Part shown: in pieces, positions 45,268 to 57,812 of the stretch
How the letters are laid out: each line of letters begins with the position of its first letter
How positions within the stretch are numbered: position 1 is the first letter of the stretch
Assembly: GCA_036346405.1 (NCBI GenBank)
Contig: CM070561.1
Location: 31,724,838 to 31,788,837, forward strand
DNA from: Phyllostachys edulis
Taxonomy: Eukaryota > Streptophyta > Magnoliopsida > Poales > Poaceae
Length of the DNA stretch: 64,000 nt
Direction: 5' to 3'
The notes under the pieces: generated by a model
What the model was told of the DNA's origin: nothing
What the model saw: the letters and a program-made list of their open reading frames with translations, nothing else
Databases searched by the model: none
Translations under genes and position numbers: made by a program

Positions 45268-48215
45268 TGTCGGGACCCCAGATTTTTGAATCTGAGCCCT
45301 CTGTGTATTTTGAACTAGTCCCATGATCAGTAGCTAGTTCACACAGTGACAACGTTGATGAAATCATATCCATATAACAAAATATCTAAGAAGCAGACAA
45401 ATTAATATTACTTAGTAGCAACGAACCTTATGGTTAAGTTTTATAGAGTTTGCCACGCAGGGATTAAGACAAAAGAGTAAACTTGCAGCGGAATAAAATA
45501 ACTCATGGTAGCCATTCGACATGCCCACTAGCAATTGAGTGGAAAACACGACCTAGTTCGCATCGTCTTCGAAGTACTCCTCATAGAACTTGGTGTTCCC
45601 TGGTTCTTCCTCGGTGACTGATCAACAATGGTGCAAAGCCATGAGTACATAAAGTACTTAGCAAATCATAGGGAAACATATGCAAATAGTATTCATGCAA
45701 TGCTTGAATAAGGATAGCTTTTATGGCTATTTTGTATAAAGCAGTATTGACAGTAAATATAGTAAATATATTGAAAAGCACAATTTAAAACATTAATTAC
45801 GTAAGTAAACAAGTACTTTGAAACAACTGGTGAACGACCCGTTCACTTCCCAACCAAACCATCATTCCAACCCTTTTGAGAAAATCTACCCCTCATGTGA
45901 AATCACCAGACATTGTCCATAACCCGGGACACGACTATTCGAATAGTTTTAACACTCTACAGAGGTTGTATAGCTTGACTCACAAGATATAATCAATTTA
46001 TAATATCGGCCAAGACACGCTTCCAAAGGTATGTGACTAAATGATTATCACAATGCTTTTACAAAGATCTGTTTTGACCCAGTTCTACTCGCTAAAGTTT
46101 CGCCACACCGGCCCCCTCTTGCGCCAAATCGTCAACCCAAACAAAACCGAATCAAAGTATTGCTAATTAGTTGGTCAGGTCCAGCCCATCCTAAACATGT
46201 GGTTGTACCGTATGGTCCAGATTAATGGCGCACAAAGTTAAGTTGTTAGTGACTACTCAAGTGAGGCAACCGCATCCCAAATCATCCCCTTTACTGCACG
46301 ATCATTCACCTTAGTATAAAACCATTTTTTGTTTAACCAAGCCCAATGGCAACTCTTGCCATGGCACAACAAATTTTAATAACAGTGGCTACCGCCACTA
46401 TTCCATATATCATTTAGTCAATATTTCTATTTTTGAACAAGTGATCATGAATCCCATCACAACTAAGCATGACTAGGCATAATACGATACCCATGTTGGT
46501 ATTACAATATGTCCAGCTAAAATTAACCCAACCTATGGTGTCCAAGAGTACATGTCATTCATAATTATTCAGGGGGGGCATAATGTCAAATGGGTATTTA
46601 ACTATCCCCGAAAATAGTAGCAATGCGTGTTGTTATAAAACAATATATTTTTTTTATAAAAATGGGTACAATATGATCAAAGGTCTACCACTTGTCTTCA
46701 TTGAAGGTTTGAGTTGCTTCAGCCGACAGGTCCAGGAAAGCTTCGGAAACACCAGAATCTAAACGCGCAAAAAAGTCAAATAAATACAAAAATTCCAAAT
46801 AAAATAAAAAAATCAAATCAGAACCAAAAGAAAGGTATTGAATTTAGATGAATTTAGGAACAAGAATCGACAGAATCGAAATTCGTATGACAGAGAACGA
46901 ACGTTCGGAAGTTTGATATCACATGAAATGGTAGAAAAAAATCAGAAAAAGGGATATTCTTGAAATATTCCATTTCAAGATTTTAGACTTAAAATAAATG
47001 CTGACTTGTGGCCCCTCTTGCTAGTGAGAGAGATGGAGAGAGATGAGAGGAGGTGTATGACAAGTGGGCCCCAAATAGAAGTGGAACAAAGAAAGAAAAG
47101 AAGAAGAACATAGAGCAGAGCAGGGAGGTCCAGGCGGTGGCGGCGGTGCATGGCGGCGCTGGCGAAGGGAGGGGTAGCGGTCACTGGCAAGGGGTAAAAT
47201 GGGCTCCCACAGGGGTGACGATCCCATGGGCGGCGGTGGCGCGTCAGTGGTGGCCTGAGGAGGCGGTGGTAGCATTCGGGTTGCGCGTGGCACCAGTGAA
47301 GGGATGACACCCCGGGGAAATTAGCGAGAGCACAGGCTACGCCCGAAGGTGGGGAAGGTGTAGGTAGGGTTGGGGATGCCGGGGGAGGTCCGTGGTGGTG
47401 CGCCCACGGCGGCCATTGCCGGCAACGAGGACCTTGCGGTGGGCGAGGCTTCTCAGTGGCTAAGAAGGTGAAGCGAGGTGGGGGATGGGTGGAGGAGGTC
47501 CAAGAACGCGCGGTGACGCACTTGGGGAGGTGAGGGACTCACTAAGGAGAGAGATCAAGAGGAGGGGGAGGTGGCCGGATTTGGGGAAGAAAGAGGAAGG
47601 TGGCGGTGAGCTTTGGTGCGGGGATAGGATGAGAGGGGGAACGACGGGTGGAAGGGGGTAGAGGAGGGTGGAAGCTAGCTTTTATAGAGGAAGAAAGGGG
47701 AAGGGGCAACGTGGCATGGGTGAGCGGGCGACGTTGGCAGAGCCGACGGGTGGCACAGGTGGCAGAGGGGCCAGGGCACACATGGGCGGCGCAACGGGAT
47801 AGGCGGTGGGCGGCGCGACGATCTGGCACGCGAGTGACGCGGGCCACATGGGCAACCGGGAGCGGAGGCAGTGGCGCCGGGTGCACAGAGCCTGGCACGA
47901 GCCAGAGGAAAGGAAAGAGGAAGAAAGAAAAAGGGAAAAGAGAAAAAAGGAAAAAGAAAAAGGAAAAAGGGGAAAAGAAAAGGAAAATCCGAAATAAAAT
48001 AAATTCAAGAAATTCAAGAAAATTCCATAAAAATCCTTGGAACCTGAAGCACTAGAATAAAATAATTTTGAATTTAATTGAAGTTTATTTTAATCATTTA
48101 AAATGTTTACCATTTTCAAAAAATTTAAATTAAGCTTGAAATTAAATCGATAAAATACAAATAGTTTCTTTTATTTTTAAAGCTTTAAAAGGGCGTAAAA
48201 AATTGGGGTGTTACA
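45268..48215 (-). mobile_element. 2.9-kb LTR-like element (element D) inserted in the ULP1 gene
   Basis: It begins TGTCGGGACCCCAGA at 45268 and ends GGTGTTACA at 48215. The flanks are CCTCT (45263-45267) and CCTTT (48216-48220). It splits a ULP1 exon. The TATA box is on the minus strand at about 47680-47688 (CTATAAAAG), leaving a short 0.53-kb U3. The conserved core lies at 45915-46128. GC-rich sequence at 47100-47900 gives several long overlapping frames with no known domain. Probably a solo LTR. Confidence 0.78.
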
Positions 48216-51028
48216 CCTTTGTATCTGCGTCATGGTATTCTCCGTGTGCCTCTTCGCCCTCTCGGCCTCGTCGTCGATCTTCTCTAGCGCCTCCATCGCC
48301 ATGCGCCGCTTCCCCTTGCCCAGTGATCCAACAGCATCACCGAGAAGTGCGCGCAGCCTTAGGAATTGCCCCGTGACGGGTTGTGTGGGTAACTATGGAG
48401 AGTGCGGCATTACTGTCGCCCCGTGCTAGTAATAGGTGTCCTCTCATCTATCCTCCTAAATTGGCCATTCAAATGACGCGAATAAATTACTGTTGTACAT
48501 TAATCACATTACTGAAATAAACATCGTATTTTACTACTTACGGACAAACATTAGTAACTCATGCTTAGCTTGTCGAACGTGTCGATGCCATCAGGTGCCT
48601 TGGTCCTGTCGACCACGACTATCTTGTTAACGAGAGTGGACGTGGAGTATGCGGCGCGTGGAATCTTGATGGCATCGATGCTGTGGACGCACCTCAGGTT
48701 GTCGAGGTAGTATATTAGTCATGTACAATTTACTTCTTGTTAAAATACGTATTACTAAACGTTGTTCATGTGTTTACTACGTGCGATACGTGCGGGACAC
48801 TATTACTAGTTAGTGTTCATTTTATTGAAGTTGAAACATATTGTTACTGTGTGTGGTATACTACGTTTTATGTGCGATAAAAATTACTAATGTGTGCAAT
48901 CTATTTTACTGGAATCTAAGGTTAATAATTACTATGAGCTTGCTCTACACATTTTACTACTTATCGATGTGTAAACTACTAAATGCAACGAATATGTTTA
49001 CTGTGTAACATACAAGCACGAAGGCGGCGCATCCGCTGATAGACTTGGTGGTGCTATCCTTCTTCTTGTTCTAGTTATGGACGGACTCCCGAAGGTCGTT
49101 AATGATGGCCTTGCCCTAGCTTACGCTGGCGAATTTGTCCATTTCCTTCGACAACAGAGCATCCTTCCCTATTATGTTGATGTTGGTGGTCGGGAAAAGG
49201 AGCTTGCTGAAGACGATGGGGAAAAAACACCTCATCGTGAGAGCGTTTGTGCCTCTTGTATTAATCTGTGCGATCAACGTCGATGCCTTGATGTTTGTGT
49301 TATGTTGTACCCCCCACCAAACACGTCAGCTCGGCTAGCTCTAAGGTCCCTACGACCTGGGTCACCATCGGCGTGTCGTCACCGCCGCAAGGGATCTAGA
49401 GGATGCACTTAATGGCGTGAGGCGTGATTGCGATGCTCCTTCCGCCATCGGTGCTGATGACCATCTCGACCGGGTCAATTCTGTCCATTAGGAAACACAA
49501 CATATCCCTCCTCTCCAAACCCTCGAGGTTGAACTTTAGTAGACCCTCGAACCCCATCCTCTTGACCTCATTCCCTTTCTCTATCGTTAGCTCGTCGATG
49601 TTTGTGACGACGAGTACGGGAGCAAACCTGATGCATGTCATCCAAGGTCCCTTCCTCCCTTCACGTGGAGCCTGCCATTCAATGTAATAATATTTTTACT
49701 AACGATGTGTTTACTAATTACAGTGGGCATGATTCATGTTTACTGTTGATGGGGAAAAAGATAACAATCTATAATATTATCAAATTACTGTAACAAATAT
49801 TACGTGTTTACTGCTCTATGTGCATAAACGTACCGTTGCAATCTTGTGGGCGGTCTCATCGTTAGGCAACAACGCAACGACGTCCTCTATCGCAGGCACC
49901 GCTGCCTTCCTCTTCTTGCTCTATTGTTTCTTCCGAGAAACACCTGCATGATCGTCTACGATAGATGTGACTGCTGCTCTTGAGGTGATGGGTTTGGGAT
50001 GGGAAGGGTCGTAGTAAATCTCTAATGCCGACTGGCTTCCCTTGATGGTGATCTTCCTCACCTTGGAGGGTGTATCACTAGTTGTCTTGAATTTACTACC
50101 CAGAGCGGGGATACAAAAAGCGAAGAAGATAAAAAAAATGAATCATACGAATTACTGCACATGAGGAGTTGTTTTATTTAAAATCTAGATATGAAAAACT
50201 ATCCCAAAAAATGCTCCAAAAAAATAGGGAGGAAGAAATCACCCCAGTATAGCGAGAAATTATAAAACAATTGTGGGTAAATTACTGTGCGGAACCCTAG
50301 AAAACCCCACTTCGCGAGAGAGGAAACAATCCAAAACAAAAGAAACAGTTGTATTCCCTAACTTTCGCGGTGCGGGTGGGTGGGAGGGTGCTGAAAATGA
50401 AGATCACCTCTGCTCCTCAAGGGAATGCGGGTCGGTATAGCTCGCCGGGGAACTAGTTTTTTTCATTCCTTTGAGGGTTGAGCACGCCATCGAAAAGAGA
50501 AAATACGATTTGCTGTAGTGCAGGGAAACGGCTCGGATGTTGCGGCCCCACGCACGTAATATACGCGACTTTCACGCCTGTTCAAAAAAAAACCTAAGAG
50601 GTTATACGTAGTAAACGCTGGTATCAATTACTGCATATTACATTGATATTGCCGCCTCATACTTTTACTGCAATGGTTTAATGAGTTTACTATTTGGTGC
50701 TAGTAATGTTACTATTACGCATCTGGTTTTCTTAATTACTATATGGCCGACTAGGTTTACTAAGTTGTGAGTACGTTTTTCCTGTCAACGATGCGTGTGA
50801 GCGGAAGGTTCTATTAAGCGTTGACCAAACAATGCCTTAAGCACACCAATGTCGCTTCAGCTCCTGATGCGTCTCTTCGTCTCACGCACTGACGTTACTC
50901 CTTGTTTTATAAGAATGATCATCCGCCACCGGAAGATGGATTATCACGTTGCTCCACTCTCTTTCGCACCCTCCATCAACAACTAGAAGAGTTAAAAAAA
51001 TAGCTCCCCACTCTTCTCCCTTGACGCC

Positions 51029-51532
51029 TGAGTTGATGGCCTACCTGGTCATTTTGTACGAGCAGCTCTCCAGCCATGCACTAGTGGATGCTGCGGAGGG
51101 GCATTTTATTAACAGTGTCCTACCTCCTCTGTCGGACGTTATGCCGAGGCACATGTCGGTGACGTTCCGTCGTCTGCACGTGCTACTCCGCCGCGTCTTC
51201 TGTGGCGTCTCCAGCTTTCGGCGAGCTAACCTCACCATTAACGTGGTCCTCCAGAACGACGTTGCACGTTCCTGGAGGATTACCGTCACTTCAACTGCTT
51301 CATCGAGGTGATGGGTGACCGAGTCTACCTTGCCAAGACCCCTTGAGCAAGAGAAGAGAGCCTATTGGCGCAATTCGACTTGATTCTTTAGTCAGAGCGT
51401 CTTTGGGCGACACTCGAATAGGCGCGTCAGCTGGTGGACATATTTCAGTCTTCGTTCACTAATCCCGAACCGTCCGATGCTGATGACATCGCCTACGAAG
51501 TTTTGAAGACAGAGATAGCTAGCTACCTCTAA
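51029..51532 (+). pseudogene. Unrecognised broken reading frame in the ULP1 element
   Basis: The plus strand from about 51032 reads MAYLVILYEQLSSHALVDAA, then PRHMSVTFRRLHVLLRRVFC. A frameshift near 51270 leads to FLEDYRHFNCFIEVMGDRVY. Stops near 51344, 51389 and 51418 interrupt it, and the last part reads QLVDIFQSSFTNPEPSDADD and ends at TAA 51530-51532. The even amino-acid composition and long stretch of sense suggest a former gene on the strand opposite to the ULP1 gene. I do not recognise the family. It could be a second transposon gene or a captured host fragment. Confidence 0.45.
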
Positions 51533-52050
51533 CACTAGAAAAACTTTGATTATTTAGGTTTATACTTTTTATTAATCTTTGTAAGAAGCGACTGGCCACA
51601 CTATTTGGCCATATATAAATACAAAAAAAACCCAGTTGAATTTGTATTTACTGTCTACGATGAAACCGTTTATTGCGTTGCATGTTTTATATTACTGCCT
51701 TCACAATATATCCGGTTTGAATTTGTGTTTACTGTCTACGGTGGAATCGTTTACTGTCTGCGATGAAACCGTTTACTGTTCTAGGAACACATGTTTACTT
51801 CATTGGACCTAGTAGGTACCCCGAACATAATTACCTTACAAGATAGCTAGGGTTTACTATCACGACACTAACTTTTTACCGTAAACAAAAGAGATTGCAA
51901 AATAGCGGTAAAAAAGGGAAGCCGATTACTGTGTACAATGTTAAGTTTTACTAACTGACGTCGGGCTCAGAAAAAAACGCATTCCCCCAAAATATGCTGT
52001 TACGACACCATATATTTACCGTCAGATCGAGACCCTCGCAGGCGCTAGCA

Positions 52051-53225
52051 TTTCTAGGCCACCTCTGCAGTTGGTGGGCTGACCGAATGGGATTGCGCGT
52101 GAGCGCATCACAGCTAGCCTGGATCGTGCGCGGTGGGCTGCCTAAGTGTAGAATAGTTATTCTGCGCTCGGCTATAGAATATATACACACACACACACGT
52201 ATGTATATATGTATATGTATATACGTATATATACGTGTATACGTATATATATAGGACTCCTATTTCGTACTCCTGTATGTATTCCCACTTCTAATATACC
52301 ACTTAAACGGACATATTATACTTCTTTACCACTTTTAGTATACTTAAATACCAATTATAAGATACTTCAATGCGACTTGAAAAAAATTCATTGGAGCCCG
52401 TTATTTTTTCTATGTACCCTTTTCATATATAAAAGAAGGATATACAAAAAATTTGCTATGAAAAGTAGACTTTAATGAAATATTTCATGCAACTCACTTT
52501 GGGGTATCTTATAATCATTATTAGAGTATGCTCAAATTGATAAAGAGGTATCATCATACGATTTGAGCGGTGTATGAGAAGTGGGAGTACGTACTCCTAG
52601 GAGTACATACTCCCAGTCTATATGATCGTTGATTTTCTTTGAGATCCGAGTCTATATGACCCTTGATTTCTTTGAGATCCGAGTAGCGTAAACGAGTATG
52701 GATGTAGGTGATACCTCCATTAGTTGCCAACTATTGTAACTAATGAACTATTAATTATATGGCATGCGGAAACCGCCTCCTAGATATTAGGATCCCGGTG
52801 CATGCATGTGGTCGAGTGAAGTGATTTTCAAAATTTCCAAGCATTCGGAAAGGATCAAAAGTATATATTGTAAAGGTACTTTCATCTTTCGTTACATAAT
52901 CATAGACTGAGAACGAGAAGTATATGCCTAAATAAAAAGGAGTATATAGGTATCTTATCAAAATCAGTATGTGGTACTCCATCAGCACTGAAGGAGTGTC
53001 ACCATACTTAAAGAAATGAAGTATCTATCTATTGCCGATCGTTACATCAATAACACATAATTCAATATGACATTTGAAAAGGGGTATATAGGGGCACCAT
53101 TGGTCACAAAATGGTACACAAACAGGTAATACGATCATTTAAGAAGGTGGAAGAAAATCCACTTGTACAAACAACCATGCCTTCCAGGAAAAAGCGACAC
53201 AAGATTTCTGAGAAGGATGCTGCCC
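52051..53225. other. Intergenic stretch with microsatellite, palindrome and short tandem repeat
   Basis: 52180-52253 is a mixed (AC)n/(TATACGTA)n microsatellite. 52583-52614 is a 32-base palindrome with a single mismatched pair, centred on CTCCTAGGAG. 52615-52681 has two ~33-base copies of AGTCTATATGA followed by TTGATTT and TTTGAGATCCG. No gene is recognised; short frames here lack domains. Confidence 0.6.
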
Positions 53226-55139
53226 AGATCAGTAGCTAGCTCACACAGGAAACAATGATGAAATACCATCCATTTATTCGATTTAACTAAAAAGATATCA
53301 AAGTAACAAATAATAATAATAACTGAACCTTATGGTCAATGTTTACTAAACTTGCCACGCAGGGCTAGAGAAACAAATAAACTCTTATAGTGGAACGAGA
53401 AAACTTGGAAAGGACAATCAACATGCCCACAGGCAATCGAGTGGAGAACGCATCCTAATCCGCAAAACATTCATGGTACTCTTGGGCGAAAAAGTCCTGA
53501 GCAGCTTAGTATTCTTCAACTGAGCAATAATGGTGCAAAGCCGTGAGTACATAAAGCACTTAGCAAGTCATGGGGAAATGTATGCAAATAGTATTTATGC
53601 AAGGCTTGGATAAAGGTTACCTGTATGGTTCTTTTGCATAAAGTAACATTGACGATAAATACAATAAATAGATTCAAATGCGTAACTGAAAAGAATAATA
53701 AATAAGTAAACAATTTCTTTGAAATAACCAGTGAACTCTCCATTCACTTCCCAAGACAAAACACCAAGTGAATTAACCATTCACTAAACGAATATTATAT
53801 TCATCAAGTAAACTTCCCATTCACACTCTGACATATTTTATAAAGAAACTCTACCTCTCGTGTGAAATCCCCGAGCACGTCCATAACTGATGACGCAGTT
53901 ATTTGAATAGTTTTTAACACTCTACAGAGGTTGTACAGCTTTTCCCACAAGAGATGAATCAACTCAAAGAGTCTGATCACACTTCCTTAGGTGTGCGACT
54001 TAAGTGATTATTACAAGGCCTTTACAAAGCTCCTTCTTAACCCAATTCTACCTGCTAATGTTTCAACACCAAATGTCTTTCCGACCAGACAGGCCCCTCT
54101 CTTGCGCCATCGTGAGTATACGTCTATCCTGCAACTCACGCTTCCAAACAGAACCGAAATTAAGACATTGCTAATTAGTTAGCCAGGTCTGTCCCATCAG
54201 ACATGTGATTGTATGGTCAAAGCCCAGTTCAATGGCGCACAAGATTAAGTCCTTAACAAGTTACTCAAGTGAGTCTACCGCAAACCCACAACATGTTAAA
54301 TCCACACCCTCACCGCACAACCAATCGCTCAAGCGAAAATTATTTTGTTTAACCAAGACCAATGGCATACCCTGTCATAGTACACAAATTTTAACAACAG
54401 TGGCTAACCAGTACGATTTCATATTTCATTAAGTCAAGATTTATCATTATGACACATGTGATAATGAACCCATCGTAACTAAGCTGGACTAAGCATATGA
54501 ACGATACCCATGTTGGTGACACAAATATGCCCAACTAAAATTATCCATACTAGGGTGACAAAGGATTCATGGCATTCAAATAATCAACGAAGGCATAATG
54601 ACAACAGGTAATAGCTTATCCCAAAACGATTGATATAAAGATAGCATACAGTTGTATAAAACAATATACTTTTGAAATTATAGGTTCAATATGATCAAAG
54701 GATGATGATCTTGGGATTAATCTTAATCTTGGTGCACTCCTCTTTGCTCAAAACTTCCCAAGGTATCAACATCTACTCGCAAAAAAGCAAATAAACCAAA
54801 TAAATACAAAACAGAGAGAAAAAACTACAAACATTAAATAAAAACTCAGTAAAATATATCTCAAATTTAGATGAATTTAGAAATTTCAATGAGCTCAAAC
54901 GGAGTTCGGATGAAGAAGATAGGGGTTCTGGAAGATCTAAACCTAAAGAATTAAACAAAAAGGGATTTGTGAAATATTCCGAATTATTTTTCTACTAAAA
55001 AATCAGTTAATGACGCCAGCCCTGGAATTTCAGCCGAACATAAAAAGAAAAGGAAAATAGAAAATCTCCTAGCATGTGGGACCCAAACGTCAAAGACATG
55101 ATTCACGGTGAATTGAGTCTACGGAGACTAGATCTGAGG
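53226..55139 (-). mobile_element. LTR-like element E, partial
   Basis: From AGATCAGTAGCTAGCTCACA at 53226 the sequence follows element D (45340 onward) for about 1.8 kb, including the conserved core at 53878-54110. Its left terminus is missing, and its right part is cut by the LTR of Copia 2 at about 55140. The U3/TATA part is not present in the window. Confidence 0.65.
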
Positions 55140-56712
55140 CTTTGGGGTTGGAGTGCTACGTGTACACTAGCTGACAATTCAAAAATTCTACCACATAAGC
55201 CAGGATGCCATGCAAGCAACAGATCATAGGTCGTTACCACTAGACGTGCAGTACAGCGAAAGGAGAGTTGGAGCAGCCTGGTCCAACGAAGAGCGCGTCG
55301 ATGTAGTGGTCTTAGTCGATCGTCCAACGTTCCCGATGTCGATCGACTTCTCCAGCAACCAATCTAGTTCCTTGCCAAGGTAATGGATCGTCCTCAAGTG
55401 CAAGAGCAACCGCAGTAGCGCCTCTACGGTATCCACACGTCTAGGGAAGGAACACCGTACGCTGGTGTGCTAGCACCAAGTCGCACGGGAAGGCTCTCTC
55501 AAGAAGATGGCGTCTAAGGATTCGGTGGAATAACTCACGTGTATCATCTCTATGCAGTGCCCGTGATGGATCCTATTTCAACACGTTTGACGAATCGTAT
55601 CTGTACTGGTTTGTTCCAACCCGTTAAGTGTGTGACCCGTTAGGTTCATACGTAATCGGTTGTGACTCGGAAACTCCTTTCCGATCACGAGTCGTCCGCG
55701 ACTCCTAACAGAACATAACGATTGCCGAATACACACGAATTATATTGGACGAACCTTAATGTAATATGATCTACGACCAGGTCCATATCACTAACGACCA
55801 GCTCGTATCGCTATACAACCGGTTCATATTTGGTCTCGACTAGTTTGTAACTCCTTACGATCAGGTTTCGACCACTTAGTGATCGTGTTCGAATAGACTA
55901 CGACTAGCTCGTATCTCCATACAACTAGTCTGTATCTGATCGATCTGAAAGACCTTCTTGTGTATTCTCTCTTTGCCTCAAAATATCTATTTGAACTTCA
56001 GGTGAGATGTTGTGTCATCCATGGACTGTTCAATACTTTTTTGATCGAGTGTCGGATAACTTCACGTGGTCGAACACCTCAACCACTAGTGGCATGGCCA
56101 TGCACTTTCTTTATCTGATCACATCGAGGGCCCAGAGATATCTCTCTTGTATGTTAGGAGGGGCAAATCCCATATCTGACTAGTCACATTCTTTTGCATA
56201 TTTCACAACATACCTGAAAGCTACCTTTATAACTACCCAGTTATGGAGTAGCGTTTGGTAACCCCAAAGTGTACTCTTACGCATGTAGGAAACCATGCAG
56301 ATCTCAGGTCTAAGGATTATACATCATCATTGCTTGAGACCAACTGACGACACATAAAATCATAACAATCTCAACAGTGTCTCAAGGTGGGTCAATCCAA
56401 CCCCATGTTCTCTAACATGTGTTCACATTATTGATTCGATATCCCTATATCCATAACCGGTGAAACATGGTCATCAATCAATACATGTGCTGGTCGATAG
56501 AGTCACTAGTGTTCCGACCAGTGACATCTGACCAGGGATTCATTTAGAACGACATCATATAGGCTAAAAGAGTTTCACCAACAAGTCACATACTTGTTAA
56601 TCTTCATAACCAATGATTCATTCAAGGAACAGAATAACATTTATTAAATAACTCATAAATATAGACGTGATGCAATCATCTCTATGATTGCCTCTAAGGC
56701 ATATCACCAACA
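55140..56712 (-). repeat. 3' LTR of Copia 2
   Basis: On the minus strand it starts TGTTGGTGATATGCC at 56712. The far end at about 55140 has decayed from the expected TACCCCAACA form. It aligns with the whole of the 11019-12630 solo LTR in inverse orientation. Confidence 0.85.
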
Positions 56713-56732
56713 GTCTCCCACTTGCACTAGAG

Positions 56733-57812
56733 TCAATCATATAGGTATCTTATACCCGTTGCTATTGTGTGCGCCTCATGCTTAGGCTGCGGGAGAGACT
56801 TTGTTAATGGATCAAAAATATTCAAATCCGTGTGCACTTTGCAAATCTTTACATCACCTCTCTCAACGATCTTATGAATGATGTGATATCGTCGAAGTAT
56901 GTGCTTGGACTTTTGATGCGATCTAGGCTCCTTAGCTTGTGCAATGGCTCCACTATTATCACAATAGAGATCCATTGGACTGAAAGCACTAGAGACCACA
57001 CCCAGTTCATAAATGAACTTCCTAATCCATACGGCCTCTTTTGCAGCTTTCAAGGCCACAATGTATTCAGCCTCTGTTGTAGAATCAGCAACTGTTCCCT
57101 GCTTGGAACTCTTCCAGCTTACTACTCCTCCATTCAAACAAAGCACAAACCCTGATTGCGATCTGAAATCATCCTTGTCGGTTTGGAAGCTAGCATCGGT
57201 GTAACCATATATGACCAGCTCTTCCTCACCTCCATAAACAAGGAATGCATCCTTAGTCCTTCTCAAGTACTTAAGGATATTCTTGATTGCTATCCAGTGA
57301 CCTTTACCTAGATTCGACTGATATCTGCTTGTAACACTTAGAGCATATGATACATCTAGTCGTGTACATAGCATGGCATACATGATAGATCCAATAGTCG
57401 AAGCATATGGAATTCTACTCATTTTGTCTCGCTCATCAGTAGTCATAAGACACTAACTATTGCTAAGATTAATGCCATGTGCCATGGGCAAGAAACCTTT
57501 CTTCAAATCTTGCATGTTGAACCGTTTCAACACCTTGTCTATGTACATATCCTGGCTTAATTCAATTAGCCATTTAGATCTATCTCTATAGATCCTTATA
57601 CCAAGAATATATGCTGCATCTCGTAAATCTTTCATTGATAAACTATTTCTTAATGAAGTTTTAATAGATTCAAGCATTGGAATATCATTTCCATTTCCGA
57701 CCAGTAGTATGTCATCCACATACAAAATCAGAAACACAAGCTTGCTCCTACTAACCTTCTTGTAAACACAAGGTTCTTCTTCGTTCTTGATGAAATCAAA
57801 CCCTTTGACCAC
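56733..57812 (-). pseudogene. Copia 2 reverse transcriptase C-terminal part and RNase H
   Basis: The minus-strand frame from 57812 contains the reverse transcriptase catalytic motif YVDD (about 57711-57722) in ILYVDDILLVGN. A single in-frame TAG at 57453-57455 follows, and the same frame continues as RNase H from 57446 to 56733 (YTDASFQTDKDD, STTEAEYIVALKAA, YCDNSGAIAQ). Apart from that stop the block is well preserved, so this element is younger than Copia 1. Confidence 0.92.

Larger units (their letters stand above)
42226..50090 (-). pseudogene. ULP1-like (C48) cysteine protease gene of a transposon, interrupted and broken
   Basis: Minus-strand exons, N- to C-terminal. About 50090-49853 reads TPSKVRKITIKGS. 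49676-49030 reads MGFEGLLKFNLEGL, LLFPTTNINIIGKDALLSKE and KSISGCAAFVLV. About 48713-48540 reads YLDNLRCVHSIDAIKIPRAA. 48428-48216 is split from 45267-44833 by the 45268 insertion. Basic linker exons follow at 44400-43480. About 43320-43150 reads DMFISQFIECLCQDDTD. The protease core is 42758-42371, with H at 42728-42730 (HHW), D at 42677-42679 (VLD) and C at 42497-42499 (ENDC). ULP1 enzymes cleave SUMO, and grass transposons carry such genes. In-frame TAG codons near 49406 (after KCIL) and 49920 break the frame. Confidence 0.75.
37136..52050 (-). mobile_element. Decayed transposon-like unit with a ULP1 protease gene, saturated with TTTACTG motifs
   Basis: From about 37136 to 37725, and again from about 42226 to 51960 outside the 45268-48215 insertion, the non-coding DNA contains TTTACTGT/ACAGTAAA variants every 20-60 bases, on both strands. 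An example at about 37615 is TTTACTGTAAA. Coding exons between them encode a ULP1-like protein on the minus strand. Grass Mutator-like elements carrying ULP1 genes (Kaonashi-type) are known, and dense subterminal repeats are typical of large DNA transposons. I could not identify terminal inverted repeats or a target duplication, so the outer limits are approximate and the class is an inference. Confidence 0.55.

Noticed and set aside
47542..48055. Long frames on both strands in element D
   Set aside because: They arise in GC- and purine-rich sequence upstream and around the LTR TATA box; no similarity recognised.
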